Part shown: in pieces, positions 9,888 through 22,592 of the stretch | Layout: the number at the start of each line of letters is the position of its first letter | Position numbering within the stretch: position 1 is the stretch's first letter | Assembly: GCA_021234155.1 (NCBI GenBank) | Contig: JAJEKV010000213.1 | Coordinates: forward strand, 560,001 to 624,000 | Length of the DNA: 64,000 nucleotides | DNA from: Isoetes taiwanensis | Lineage: Eukaryota > Streptophyta > Lycopodiopsida > Isoetales > Isoetaceae | Direction: 5' to 3' | Program-made: the position numbers and the translations under genes | Notes under the pieces: model-generated | The model's input: the letters and a program-made list of their open reading frames with translations, nothing else | Database searches by the model: none | Told to the model about the DNA's origin: nothing

Positions 9888-11110
9888 GGAGAAAGCTCAT
9901 TATCTTTGACTTAAATTCTGTGTTGGGCAAGAGTGTGCACAAGAATGAAAATATTAACTCAAGATACCAACAGATCCAGAAAGATGAGCTTCAATTTAAT
10001 ATAGGAAACAGGTTTTTTATGCAAGGCTAGGGTTAGCATCTTTGTTAGCATTTGTAAGAGAAGGGTTTGATGTTGCCATCTGGTCTTCACTCACTTCTAA
10101 AATCTTCACCCAATTGTGGAATATATTTGTGATGCTTTTTCCATAAAGCTGAAGTTTGTTTCTGACCGGGAGGCGGTGTTGGACTCGCCACACAAACACC
10201 CTACTAAACCTCAAAAGGGGTTGTTTGTGAAACCATTAAACGTGGTATGGAAAGAGTACCCGAGTACTATGGACATACAGTTTCGATCGACGATTTAAAG
10301 ATACAAATCCACTTTGAATCTCAGAGGAAGCTACATATATCCTTTCTCTTGGACACCGATATTAGCTGGTGACGATTGCTTTTGTCATGGAGCTCATTCC
10401 ATGGCTTAATGGATTCAAAATGGCCGAAGATGGTATAGTTTATGTGAAAGAGCATCCAATGACTAATGCAGCAGATGGCATATCAGAGCAGGTGGAACAG
10501 ATTTTGCTGGCAAACTATGGCAGCAACTTGGGTGCTCACGCCTAAATTTAGTCAATATCTGAGCAAGGAATGGAGAAACCGCCATCATGTTATTGGCCCT
10601 CGACCGCCCATTGTTGGTACAGACTTTGACCGATGTACAAATTCAAATGTTATGAATATATGTATCAAAGTTTTTGTTCATTGCACTTGAGTACTGTTTT
10701 CTTTGTGTTTCTTATTGGTACAATTATGAGTGTGTATACATAATTAAGTGATCTTCATTTGCTTTGTAGATGAATGGACTGAAACACAAAAGACTATTAA
10801 GAAACTAAGAGATAGAGTTCTGCTGCACCCAGAGGTAATACAAACCAACACAAGCTGCAAGTACATAGGGTTGGGGACCGATTATCGCCTCTATACTGCT
10901 GTTCCTGAACTTTGGGAAAAGGTTGAGCAAATTGAAAATTATGAGGAACAAGCAACCATGAAATGTATATTGGCAGCAAATCACTTGTTGCACAACCCTT
11001 GGGGGAAGGCACGTGTCCTGGAAGATGCAGGCCATGCAGGATGGAAAGGTTTGCCAGTGGCACGTGCTATAGAAACCGCATGGACTACTGCTTTAGAGGA
11101 TATCTCTTGA
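9888..11110 (+). pseudogene. FCP1-like HAD phosphatase remnant (copy 2) plus downstream exon
   Basis: From an acceptor at 9887 the frame reads KLIIFDLNSVLGKSVHKNEN, matching motif I of the FCP1-like domain at 5484-6244. After a stop or frameshift near 10029 it continues LGLASLLAFVREGFDVAIWS, the WSS region, then GLFVKPLNVVWKEYP. A second shift leads to YYGHTVSIDDL, where the acidic motif should be. An exon ending at 10616 (IGPRPPIV) joins in frame to 10770-11110 (DEWTETQKTIKKLRDRVLLH to ALEDIS and stop), a clean 113-residue stretch I do not recognise. Several frame breaks mark it as dead. It faces the transposase at 13323-11536, the same order as in element 1. Confidence 0.6.
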
Positions 11111-11535
11111 CCTCTCTACGGCGGGCTGGAAGACATGATGCAATAGTCATAAGATATCGGGGCTCCTATCGACATTTTGAAGCTTGGTCATGAATTATGA
11201 GCCATGCTTATTTTCGGGTGTGTTGTGTCCACAATATAAATATATCAACCATTTGTACATGAAAACCTGTCCATTTCTTATCTTTGCCATGACTGAAACT
11301 ATTTTTAATGTTTATGCAATTCAACTTTCTTGTGTTCAATTCTAATCAACTTACACTTAACAAATTTTTATAATATTTCTGGAATGTACAACAGATGTAC
11401 ATAAGATGTACATCTGTTGTACATCTTATGTACATTGATGTACATAATGCACTTACGAAGTAGTCCGGTTCTTGGTTCTTATCTTTTATATGAACAAAGT
11501 ATTACAATATTTCTGGAAAGTACTACAGATCTGGC
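11111..11535. other. Convergent 3' region with GTACAT cluster 2
   Basis: Between the ends of two convergent pseudogenes. It contains a dense, nearly palindromic run of GTACAT/ATGTAC units at about 11388-11455, alternating ACAGATGTACATAAG with its complement. AT-rich elsewhere, no coding seen. Confidence 0.5.
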
Positions 11536-13323
11536 TTAGTCCATGTCATCTACAATTGCTGGAAGTTGTGATAACAATGTCTCATGGACTTCATCTGGCA
11601 AGTGAAATGCTGTGCTTACCCCAATCACAGATTCTGCAGGTACCAAAACATTCTTAGTAGGAAGCAGTTTATACTTATTGTGGCAGCCTGGGATTAGTTC
11701 ATAATATTGTCCTTCAATGACACTAGTGCCAGCAGAGTATTCATTTCCATAGTCATCAATTGAATCTTCTTCCAATGCATGCTTTTCCCGGTGCACATGA
11801 GAACATAGTATGAAACACCTTCCACATTAGTCCGGTCTTTGCAAAAGACACAAATACATCCAAACTTGACTACGGTGTCATCTAAACCAGCCTCGTCCTC
11901 TGCAGATACAAAACATCCACATCATTTTCAGCTTCAACACGAGAGGCAATATGATCGTGGGCTCCAAACTTTTTAGAGACCATTCTCCACAATGTTTAAT
12001 GTTCTCACAATTCAACCAATTGAAGTTCATGCAAGCATCACAAAAGCACGAGAGTGGTCTGCGATAGCAACTTTGTTGGATCTCTTTGGGTTTATAGTTG
12101 ACATGAGAATGTATCTGGCTGAGTACGGTGTAAAGTCTTGCAATTGAATGCTTGCTGCTGTTCACATCTGTTTTTCCAACCTCCCAAAACACCCTTTCAC
12201 AATCCGATTCCTTGGCCCTTAAACCGCACAAGCCGTTGTTTACTTTTTGCCTTCGGCATGCCATTTTGTTTTCTCTGCGCCGCTCTCAAGCCACAACTTT
12301 GCTATACCAGCCTCGCCATCATGTGTGCCTTTCCCATGGCGGATCCAAAGAAATTCCATATCACTTTCGAATTTTATTTTCAACATGGTATCTCTGATTC
12401 CATACCATGCCCGTGGAGATTTGAATTGAGATGCACAACCATCCGACCACACATAATGAAGGTTTATGTGTCCACCTCCATTATTCTTAAGCCACCCCAA
12501 ATGTAATTTAAAACCATGTTGTACAAAATGAGTGTCATGCTTCCTGTCATCTAAAACATAGAAATGCACTGTTTTTTTAAGCTTACCTTCTATTTTCATC
12601 ATTGAAATATGGACCAAAATACTAATTTGATCAGGATTCCAATGCTCGGATTGCACTTCTGTCCCTGGTTTCAATGTGTAGTTCTCTGCAAAGTCAACAA
12701 CAGAACACACTATTATCCGGGAGTTTCTCAACACATCTTTTAAACTGTTTGCTCTGCCAGTGTGCTGTAAAGTTATGATTTGTAAACTTAGCACACTGAT
12801 TTTTCATGTTCTTTAACAAAACAGATGCTTTGTCACTCTGATCAACTAATCTAAGCCTTCTGGATGTACCTTTTTTGGATGGCTCATTGACATATGCATA
12901 TACTTGCCAGTCCACATTCTGAATTCCATCTTCCTCGTTTGGACAGATGTCTAATTTCTTCACTCCACATTCATCACATTCACATTTTAGTTTATGCCAT
13001 TCATCCGTCACATATTTCTCGCAAACTATTGACCTCCACAAGATACTAACATTATCAAAAGTCTTCTTGTTTGCTTGACATAGTCCATTGTTTTTTCTTT
13101 GGGATGCACGGAACCTTTGCAGCAAAGAAGTGCAATTAACATGTAGGGATCTCCTCATATCATTGAAGGCCTTTCTGTACAGATCTGCTTGCTCATGTTT
13201 GACACAACAACATGTGTTTCTCTCCTTCAATTTCCTTATGCAATCAGGTTTTGGATATACCGAACCGTCAAGGCGAATTTTGGTATCGGGATTACGATAT
13301 ACAAACTGTTGATAAAGCTCAGA
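11536..13323 (-). pseudogene. DDE-type transposase, best catalytic copy (copy 2)
   Basis: Minus strand from an acceptor at 13324 (TTGTTATTGCAG). In order: SELYQQFVYRNPDTK, CIRKLKERNTCCC, VCEKYVTDEWHKLK with CECDECG, then VDFAENYTLKPGTEVQSEHW, VHFYVLDDRKHDTHFVQHGF, HYVWSDGCASQFKSPRAWY and LWIRHGKGTHDGEAGIAKLW. A C-terminal part follows with FCDACMNF, FGCICVFCKDR and VIEGQYYELIPGCHNKYK, ending TAA at 11536. The D of VDFAEN, the D of SDG and an acidic residue of HGKGTHDGE fit an RNase-H-fold DDE/D core, and similar proteins occur as uncharacterised repeats in animals and plants (recalled, not searched). About four frameshifts (near 12720, 12250, 11930 and 11790) make it inactive. The N-terminal helix-turn-helix exon is absent upstream. 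Confidence 0.72.
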
Positions 13324-13404
13324 CTGCAATAACAAAAGCATTAAAGACCATGTTAGCAAAATGATGTCGGCAACCAGATGCCAAAAGAGTATTGAACTAT
13401 ACTA

Positions 13405-13735
13405 TTGTACAATTAATGTATGTTCTATGTACATAAAATGTCCATCCAACAGTTCCACTGATCTGTTACTGTACATCTAATGTACATCTAATGTACATCA
13501 GTACATCTAATGTACAGCCAACAGTTCCACTGATCTGTTACTGTACATCCAATGTACATCCAATGTGCATCCAGTGTACATCTAATGTACATCTAATTAA
13601 TGTTCCAATATTAGTACATCACATTAATGTTACAATATTAGTACAACTAATGTACATATGTATGATTTGTTTGGCTTCATTACCTGAAAGTACACTAAAA
13701 TGTAAAATGATGTAATTTTGATATTCAAGTACATG
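13405..13735. repeat. GTACATCTAAT minisatellite, cluster 3, in transposase intron
   Basis: Units of GTACATCTAAT and relatives. A longer duplication, CCAACAGTTCCACTGATCTG, occurs at about 13447 and 13519. It lies immediately upstream (minus sense) of the exon that begins at 13323, so it sits in or replaces the intron following the helix-turn-helix exon. A different minisatellite occupies the same intron in the copy at 26.3 kb. Confidence 0.7.
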
Positions 13736-16155
13736 TAAATGCAGCTGCATGGACATGTAAGTGTAAAATGTGAAACAGAAACCAGGCTATGCCGATTCTG
13801 CAAAAATGTGAGACAAAAAACGTTGTAGGCAGATCATTCAGCAAAGTTACGGTCAAATGGAAAAGTAATTTAGAACGGGCAAATTTCTCTTGCACTTACA
13901 GATTTGTCGATGCTATGGTGAAATGTAGAGAGCTGCTTTTTGGGTGCTCTATTTGTATGCTAATAGCACAGTGAGGACGGATTTTGCGTTTTGAGCTGTA
14001 ACTGTTTTGACTGTCTTGATCAAAAGCATTCCGGTGAGCAATTCTCAGCCCAATTATAGAATCCTGAGCTTGATTCATTCAGAAGCTCTATTTTCTCTTT
14101 GTCTTTAGCAAGCATGAAGCAAGCTAATTGCGGCCCACTTTGAACCAATTTGCCGAGAGCCTGCTTGTGGGTATCCTTTCACCTGGATCTAGCAAATGCC
14201 CTGCTGAACAAAGCCATAGCTCAAGCAGTTGAGCCCAATTGAGCCTGTTCAAATTTCAGATGCCCACATCAACCCCTTTTTGCTTTTTTGAGACAATTTG
14301 GGATGGATTTTTCATCTCGGACTGTTAAAAAGATTCAAGTTCAGCTTGCTTTGATTCGGTCTATTTTACCGAAGCATTCAAACTCTTACTTCATGCAGCT
14401 ATTGCTCTATGCCTTTCACGCGGATTTGTATGAAACCATACGTCGTTCTTGCAGCTAAGCTTTGTGGGCTACTGCTACATTATTGATATCTATAAGATAG
14501 TTGCGAAATCAAGCCCATTTCCTTTTATTCTAATTGAACAAGTGTCTGCAGCTAGTCGCCTTTGAATTGAGGCTTGGCAACCCGCATTAGGAACTAGGCC
14601 TCTTGCATTATTGTGCGAATATCAAATCAAAATGTCTCTAAGATGTGCGGGGGAGTTCTCGAGAGATGGCGGAGGAGCTGCATCTATCTGTCCAAAACAG
14701 AGGGATATTTGCAAGGACGATTAGCATCATTTTCATGGAAAGCAAAGTTCTATGCCCGCACCCAAGATCTTTGCCAATAACTCTCCCCCCAGACTGTAAC
14801 CTGGAGCAATAATTGTGAAAAGGGATGGACCAAATCTTGGTATGGCACAAAGACAATGCTTACAAAAAAATTTCGATGATTAGTGGTGCAACCTTCTCTT
14901 GCATGCCCAATTCCTGCCACAGGTCGCAAATTGAAGGCCGGGAGAAAATTCCGCAAGTAGGGTTCTTGCAATTTATAGCTTTCTTTTGCCTCCTATGCCC
15001 ATCTCAAGTTCATTGATATTGAAGCGAATCAGTGGGGCTTTTATGCTATCCCAGCTTAGATTTGATAATTCGCCCTTTTGGGCACTGCAGTGGGAACAAA
15101 TTTGCCTTCCAATTGGTTTTCCCAACGACATTCCCACTAAAGAAGAACTCAAACTCAAACTCACATAATGAGGCCTATTCTAGAGTTGAGAACAAAAATT
15201 CTACAGCTAAATTCTTAACATTCTAGCTCCTAAAACATGATGCATAGCTATAGTTTTTCGAGCCAACAGCAGATTTCGAGCCTCATAGAGGTGTAAGATG
15301 TTTGACGCATCCCACATACTCCCTAACCACATGGTTGCACTTAGGAATGTTACTACTTCCACACATTTGCATTTGGTCTTCTTCCTCCTCCTCCTTTGCA
15401 TACTAACTTACGTTGGACATCAACCACTATATGCCTTTTTATTTATCAATTGTTTGCCCACAACATATGCACAATTAGCCCTTATGCCATTCAAATTATG
15501 GTTTCATCTAATCTTTGCAAAGATTTTTTTAAATGCGTCTATGGCAAAAGAATACACACTAACCCTACGTTTTTACCAAATTTCTCCATCCTTGAAACCT
15601 TAGACCCATAATCAAATGCGAAATCTGCCATCATAAAGCAATCTTTGTCTCGTTCTCATGTCAAGTACTCTACACGAGTGAAATATCCATAGCATAACAC
15701 ATTGCACTGTCTATGCTACCAACCAAGGAACTTAGTTTTTTGTATGAGGAACTTCAACAATTGGCTCAGGTTTTCCCTTTCAACCTACTTCGGGTTAAAT
15801 GTACTAGATCCGAGCCATACCCAGTCTTCCTCCATAACTAAGGCCTATATTCCACTATCTCGATAGTAGTTGAAGGGATAAATCAAAAGGCCACACATGA
15901 GCAATGTTATTGTTGTTGTAGATGGAGTCCCAAGCCATAAATTTTAATGATCGAAAACCTTGCTTGGGTGATGGACGAAAGTTTGCCACCCAGAAAAGAA
16001 TGAAAAAAGTAATCACTGCAAGTATTCATCTAAAGTTCAACCTATATTAAATGTCATGCTCTATTCTCTGCTCGAACAAATGATGCTATCATGTTCACCC
16101 CTGATAGAATAAGCATTTGAAAATCCATTTCCTCAAACTTTTAAGCTTGAAAGCC
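13736..16155. other. Unassigned 2.4 kb
   Basis: No open frame resembles a known protein and no codon-like bias is evident. Short frames at 14638-15016 and 15298-15603 overlap on both strands and look random. I looked here for the missing right end of the element that holds the transposase at 13323-11536 (an ACCC end, a 4-bp duplication) and found none. Confidence 0.4.
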
Positions 16156-16522
16156 ATTGGGTCCAACACATTTAAATTAAAATCCCCCTTAAACCCCCTT
16201 TGGTTTGGGTGCATATTCACACGGGGGGTGACGTAGGGCAGCGAGAGCCCTCATAATTGTATTTTGCACGTACGAAATCAACACCATATAGTATTCCGCT
16301 TGAAATATTATAGTATTTTGCGAATCTTGTTATACAGTATAGCAAATTTTATACTTGCATACCCCATAAATGAGGAACTTTACATACGGTGTAGATTAAG
16401 AAATAAGGGGTGAATATGCCTATCCAACAGCTCTCGTTGCCCGGAGTCACCCCCCGTGTGAATATGCACCCAAACCAAAGGGGGTTTAAGGGGGATTTTA
16501 ATTTAAATGTGTTGGACCCAAT
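16156..16522. mobile_element. Foldback (long-TIR) core, copy A
   Basis: Two arms of about 78 bases, ATTGGGTCCAACACATTTAA at 16156 and its complement ending at 16522, enclose about 210 bases. The inner ends read TTCACACGGGGGGTGAC and GTCACCCCCCGTGTGAA. Related cores lie at 42389-42754, 55374-55739 and 59758-60158. Confidence 0.8.
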
Positions 16523-17654
16523 AGTTGTGTTAATTAATATTAATGTCAATGGTAGTTATGTGTTGGTTGTTAATGTCAATGGTTGTTATGTGTTGGTTGT
16601 TATGTGTTGGGGGATTTAATTTTTATATGTTGGATGTTAATGGTTTGTGTTGCAAAAAAAATTTTTTTTGCCCATTCGGGGCCTTAGGGACGTCCCCGAT
16701 TGTGACAAAAATTTTAGAATTCAAACCGAGAAAAAACTAGAATTCATTTGAGGCTTTCATCACCTGTAGCTTTTGAATTTGATCACAATAAAACAAATAG
16801 AACATAAGTAAAAGTTACCATAAAGATAGAGCAGATTGATCCCATTATTCTGAAAGTCATAGTTTGCAACACCCATACACAAACATTTTTCAACTGGAAT
16901 TTATCAGCAGCCTTTGGCCTCCATGGATTCTTGTGGTGAGAAACCAAAGTGGGAAACTTTTCTGCTTGTTAGCACAAGGATCTAGAAGCCTTGGAATTTG
17001 CTTAATAACTGCCTCAAAATCTAAAAATGCATGGTAATGTTTTGCAAGTTTCATTCGGAATGAGCCATAAAACAATATCCAATAGCGCAATCCTGTATTA
17101 ATCAGCTGGTAGGATGTGAAAGCCTACCAAACCCGGCCGAAAAATTGTTGTTTTAGCATAGGTAACTTAATCAAACATATCCATATCATACACTATCAAA
17201 AAAATCTCGAAGAGAGCTTTCTAACGCAATAAAAATCATCTCAAACAGAGCTCTGGATCAGAAGTTATGATAAGAAATGTGTTGCCGGCAGGGAAACTGC
17301 ACTACATGCGCCCTTCAAGCCCTTCATGTGCCCATTATGCACCACACACACAAAAAGAGGGCTTTTGTTGTGAGCCATTGGTTGTTGACCATTGGAAAAA
17401 AAAAACTAAAATCAATGGCCCTTCATGTGCCCATTATGCACCACACGCACAAAAAAAGGGCTTTTGTTGTGAGCCATTGGTTGTTGACCATTGAAAAAAA
17501 AAGGCTAAAATCAATGGCTCAGAAATAGTGCACTCTAGATGTACGCATTAGTACATCCATTTGAATAGATCACGAAATCATAGGAAAACCTTAGTGAAAA
17601 GCGTATAAAAACACAAAGAAAACCCCCTGTTATTATGCTACATATTCATATTTA
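16156..17654 (+). repeat. Dispersed 1.5-kb repeat, copy A
   Basis: It begins with a foldback core (16156-16522), runs through TTAGGGACGTCC near 16685 and GCCTACCAAACCCGGCCG near 17125, and ends CCCCCTGTTATTATGCTACA near 17640. The same sequence is present inverted at 41278-42832 and in the same direction at 55186-57505. A 66-codon frame on the minus strand (17090-16890, beginning [17 protein letters not shown]) is conserved in all three copies. A segment with GGGCTTTTGTTGTGAGCCAT is duplicated inside (17355 and 17457). I cannot assign it to a class. Confidence 0.75.
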
Positions 17655-18050
17655 AGTGGAATTCAGATCATCTAGAGGCATCGTGCTAATAAAAGTCTAT
17701 TCATTATCTTAACATCTCTAATTAACCAGTATCATGAGTAATCCGTGACTTGCAAAATAATCATAGACTATTTAGACTTAAAGTCGATATTTACATCTTT
17801 CGCAAACTCTCAGCATCAAATCTTTATTTTAGCCTTAAGCACTTGCAAACTACAACTTCTAAAGCTTATACAAGGTGCACAGAGCGCCGGCTTCGCCGGT
17901 GCCAAATTCTTGTATATGATAACATTAATTGATTAGGAAGGATTGTCTATCTAACAAATGATATCGAAGCACAAAAATTAAGTAGTTAGTACTTGGAATG
18001 TATGAGAAAGTCCACTTACACCTTTCAAATATTATCTTATAGACAATGGG
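17655..18050. other. AT-rich spacer, nothing assigned
   Basis: No gene or clear repeat. A small GC patch GCGCCGGCTTCGCCGGTGCC at 17883-17902 forms a short hairpin (CCGGC..GCCGG). Confidence 0.4.
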
Positions 18051-18747
18051 AATATGTAGCAAAATAACAGGGGGGTCAAGGGGATTTGATATGGATGTAA
18101 AAATAACAATTCCTGAAATCATTGATCATATATCCCTAAAATAATTGAATGGGTTGTTATAAAAAAAAACATAGATTCAAGATAAAAAAATAATCACATT
18201 AGCTCACTGGATACATTGGTTAAAGTAGTCTTATAACCCAACATACGATCTGAGTCGTAGGATCAATGAATCCGACGACTGTGGTAGTCCAGGGTGCACC
18301 TCGTTTAGAATATGTAGCAAAATAACAGGGGGTTCTAGGGGGATTTGATATCGATGTAAAAATAACAATTCCTGAAACCATAGACCATATATCCCTAAAT
18401 AATTGAATAAGTTGTTATAAAAAAAACATAGATTCAAGATAAAAAATAACCACACTAGCTCACTGGGTATATTGGTTAAAGTAATCTTATTAGGACATTG
18501 AGTTATTTTAGTAGAGGTTCTAGCCCTCGTATTTCATATTCTAAAATCTTAGGCAAAACCGTATAGAGATTCGACATTCCATCCAAACCTTAGGCGAAAT
18601 GGTATTTCACATTTCAAAATCATAGGTGCCTCCAATCATAAATGACTATAAGCGAAACGAGAGGTGCCCAGAGGCCCCAACATATGATCTGGGTCGTACG
18701 ATCGACGAATCCGACGACTGTGGTAGTCCAGGGTGCACCTCGTTTAG
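18051..18747 (+). repeat. Two SINE-like units in tandem
   Basis: Unit 1 (18051-18308) and unit 2 (18309-18747) both start AATATGTAGCAAAATAACAG and end GGGTGCACCTCGTTTAG. Unit 1 lacks about 180 bases present in unit 2. In unit 2, TAGCTCACTGGG (18456-18467) resembles an RNA polymerase III A box and GGTTCTAGCCC (18516-18526) a B box, 48 bases apart, somewhat longer than in most tRNAs. This suggests a tRNA-derived SINE. The start is also similar to the end of the 1.5-kb repeat (GAATATGTAGCATAATAACA at 41284). Confidence 0.55.
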
Positions 18748-20753
18748 AATATGTAGCAAATCATAATATCATTGTAGGGGACAAAATGAATAGAACCAAC
18801 GCAGATAAATAGAGAAATTTTCTCAATCCAGTTGGTTTAATCTTGGACCTATAAATAGTCCATGCTTATTTATATTCAAATCTTGTTTATAACATATTAT
18901 TCTAACATGAAATTTGAGATATATATTGCCAACAAAAGTTCAAATTTACAAAAATTATAGCCTATCATAAAAGTTGATCTACATATACTATGGTCCTACT
19001 TAGACTACAACACTTTGGAGCAGCCATACATTGACTAACTTTATAATGGTGGAAAGTAAGTAGGTTTCTTCATTTTTTTTTTTCCTAGTAAGACCACACC
19101 AAGGACCTTAAATTAATATCCCTCTTTATCATATATTGTGCCATTTAAAAGGCTTATGGGAGAAATGTAGTGCAATAAGTTAATATTTTAGATGAACTAG
19201 AAAAACAGTTACAGAAAGTCTTTTGATCTATTTATTTATAGTCATGGCTAAACTTCGTGATATTGTCCTCCATTCATCAAGAACCATCACTATCTCAGTG
19301 GACGATAAAAAAACTATTCTATTCTATTCTATTCTATATCATTGTTGAGTTTTAGACTTTTAAGGGTATAATCAACGCAGTTTGGAACCCTTTTTTGTGT
19401 TCATCCTGTTATATTAGATCTTGTTTAGATCTAGATAATGCATGGTTATACCCTAGTTACACTATATTTATGTTGATAAAGTAAATTCCTATATAAAATT
19501 AATTAGAATGCATCATTTACTATCCTTATGAGACTCATAGATGGGGTTTATTGGAGCACTTTAACCTATATTTTTATTTTGAATTCTGTACAATAATTTC
19601 TTTGGTTAATAACGATACTAATAGAATATATAAACATCTAAAAAGTTTCTTGAACTATAGCTGGTCTAGTTAAGGACTCATTTTCACAAAAATTAAGTCA
19701 AAACTTGTAATAACAAGAGAGAAACAATTCTTGAATCTCATGCGGCATTTTTAAGCAAATAGGGTTTGGCGACTTCAATTGATATCAAATGATAGCGGCC
19801 AAACATGAAAATATGCAAATCGATATGTTTTATCATAATATATCAATTAATTTCATATTTAACAAGGTTTAGACACTTTTATGCTAGAAAATTGAAGAAT
19901 GCAATTCTAGCGTGCTGTAAAAACTGCCAAATTCTCAAAAGTTTGAACAATGATACCAATATAAAGGTGAATCCAGTGGCCATGAAATTCTCACAGATCG
20001 TTAAGAATCAAGTGAAGACTCAAATAGTAGTGGTATATTTTAAAATGAAAAATTTCTCTTGTGAGATATATGGGTTTAAGTGGCAGGGGGTATGGTGGAC
20101 CATTTCTGATCCATGGACTAGAAATGGTTCCCGGGACAACTCTAGTGTTAAAAATGTTATAAAGAATCATGATTTTGAGGAGCGCCACCTCTTTCTTAGA
20201 GGGGGATCCAAAAACCTTGAGAGTTTGCTGCCGTCGAATGAGATCTAAATACTCCACCTTCAAGCTGGAACATCTAACAATCGGGTCATTAGGGGCTTAG
20301 AGATATCGAACACCTTACACAGGTGAGCAAAGACTGGAAACTTATGTTCAAATTTGATAGTAAAAATGATTAAGCCTAGAGAAAGATGTCGGATATAATA
20401 GTGGCTTTCCATATGATAAAAGACCAACAAAATGTTACTGTTGTATGTATGGGCAGCAAGAAAGGGGCAGAATCTGGCCTGTTAGCAGGAGACCTTGAGG
20501 CTAGAAAAATAGTATGCAGATGGAAAGGCAAGCGACCAAGATCTGATTTACAGCATGGCCCATGAAATTCAAGAACTTGACCACCTTCTATATCAGTTGA
20601 ACAGAGTTAAATTAGGGCACTCAAAAGATGGTTAATTTAGTTTAAAAAATCAACCTTTCAAAAAGTCCATGACAGAGTTCATTCCACTTACCAGAGATCT
20701 TCCTGAAGATTTAGAACTAATGGAGTGGAAGTCTATGACCACATTCCACTAGT
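18748..20753. other. AT-rich stretch, no gene recognised
   Basis: Includes a short (ATTCT)n run at 19317-19336 and an open frame at 19805-20248 (147 codons) of low-complexity composition without similarity I can name. Nothing else is supported. Confidence 0.4.
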
Positions 20754-22084
20754 CCGTGTATGGAAAAGTGTGGGTGACCATAAATCATTGAGTTCAATAG
20801 GAAATTCAAGAACAATAACCTTTCTCTGACGCCTACCGAAGAGCTCAAAAGGCAAAAATCTCAAGCATAACAACTATGCATGATCCAGAACCAACAAAAG
20901 AGTAGTATAAGATCTGTGACAGTAATGGTTACTTCAGCCCCCAAAAAGCAATGCATTGTCCCTGCCTAGATTGTGCTAAAGTAGTCAAGGTCCTATCCCA
21001 TTAATTTATCACTCAGCCTATGTTATCATTTACATTCTTCTTTCTGGTTGAAGGGACCAGACAACTTCTTTGTTTTAGAATAATGTTGCCCATTTTTGGC
21101 AACATAATCATCTTTCAACATCATCTAAGAACATTGATACTTTAGGAAATTACTAAAGGTTAAGGGAAAGATCTACATTCAAGGCAAGTCTAAGTTTGGA
21201 AGATTCAAGTCTATGTTTGGAAGAACCCCAAAGTCAAAGTTTGGACGACCCCAACAAAACTACATGGTACTTTGCTTGAATTTCATTCTTGATTCATATT
21301 TCTAAGTTGGAACATCTTATATCCTCATTCATCTAGCCACTTTCATCATACATAGCTTCCATAATAGCCTTGTGCACTAGTACCATGCCCTGATTTCACC
21401 TTGTTTCATACTTGACATCCACGCCGTGTATGGAAAAGTGTGGGTGACCATAAATCATTGAGTTCAATAGGAAATTCAAGAACAATAACCTTTCTCTGAC
21501 GCCTACCGAAGAGCTCAAAAGGCAAAAATCTCAAGCATAACAACTACGCATGATAAAAGAGTAGTATAAGATCTGTGACAGTAATGGTTACTTCAGCCCC
21601 CAAAAAGCAATGCATTGTCCCTGCCTAGATTGTGCTAAAGTAGTCAAGGTCCTATCCCATTAATTTATCACTCAGGCTATGTTATCATTCACATTCTTCT
21701 TTTTGGTTGAAGGGACTAGACAACTTCTTTGTTTTAGAATAATGTTGCCCATTTTTGGCAACATAATCATCTTTCAACATCATCTAAGAACATTGATACT
21801 TTAGGAAATTACTAAAGGTTAAGGGAAAGATCTACATTCAAGGCAAGTCTAAGTTTGGAAGATTCAAGTCTATGTTTGGAAGAACCCCAAAGTCAAAGTT
21901 TGGACGACCCCAACAAAACTACATGGTACTTTGCTTGAATTTCATTCTTGATTCATATTTCTAAGTTGGAACATCTTATATCCTCATTCATCTAGCCACT
22001 TTCATCATACATAGCTTCCATAATAGCCTTGTGCACTAGTACCATGCCCTCATTTCACCTTGCTTCATACTTGACATCTACGCC
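20754..22084 (+). repeat. Two-copy 670-bp tandem duplication
   Basis: Unit 1 is 20754-21423 and unit 2 is 21424-22084. Both start CCGTGTATGGAAAAGTGTGG and end CTTGACATC(C/T)ACGCC. They differ by a few substitutions and an indel of about ten bases near 20890 and 21550. No frame stays open, so it is probably part of a decayed retroelement or spacer. High identity indicates a recent duplication or an assembly artefact. Confidence 0.85.
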
Positions 22085-22501
22085 AACTTCATAACATCCA
22101 CCATGTTGGTTTTTTTGTCCTCGAAGACTTTTAAAACATTTTGACTAGCCAAATTGCCAAAAAAGTATAGAAATGATGATTTGGCATAATATTTGGACAA
22201 GTGATCACTTAAGTGTGAATCACCCTAGTTTGCCAAGTCATCGTGGAGAAAAATTAAGAGGATCATATACTGCTATTACATTTTCTGCTACAACACCTAC
22301 CTACACTACTTGAAATGTGTCTCATTCCTCTGTCATCACCCATATTTGAGGTTCATATATGAGAAAAAAGAAAAAAAAAAACAAAAATGGGGAGGGGGGC
22401 TTTTAAAGGTGCTATTTTGCAAAATTGGCCACGATTATGGGAACACCTATGAAAAATAAATATTAAAAAAGAAATAATTTGGTTTTTGCGAAGATGCATT
22501 A

Positions 22502-22592
22502 TGAAGGGGTTAAACACCCTTTAGAGCCCATTGGGCGAGCCCATTTATTTTTGTCGTAATGGGCGAGAAAGGGGGTTTGACCCCTTTAACCG
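22502..22592. repeat. Imperfect hairpin, about 90 bases
   Basis: GAAGGGGTTAAACACCCTTT, then AGAGCCCATT, pairs with AATGGGCGAGAAAGGGGGTT and TGACCCCTTT. It is followed by a patch (22690-22830) repeating GATTTAAGCAGC and AGCTCC. Function unknown; probably a small inverted-repeat element. Confidence 0.5.

Noticed and set aside
12138-12506. Plus-strand frame of 122 codons
   Set aside because: It is the shadow of the transposase core on the minus strand, which has recognisable motifs.
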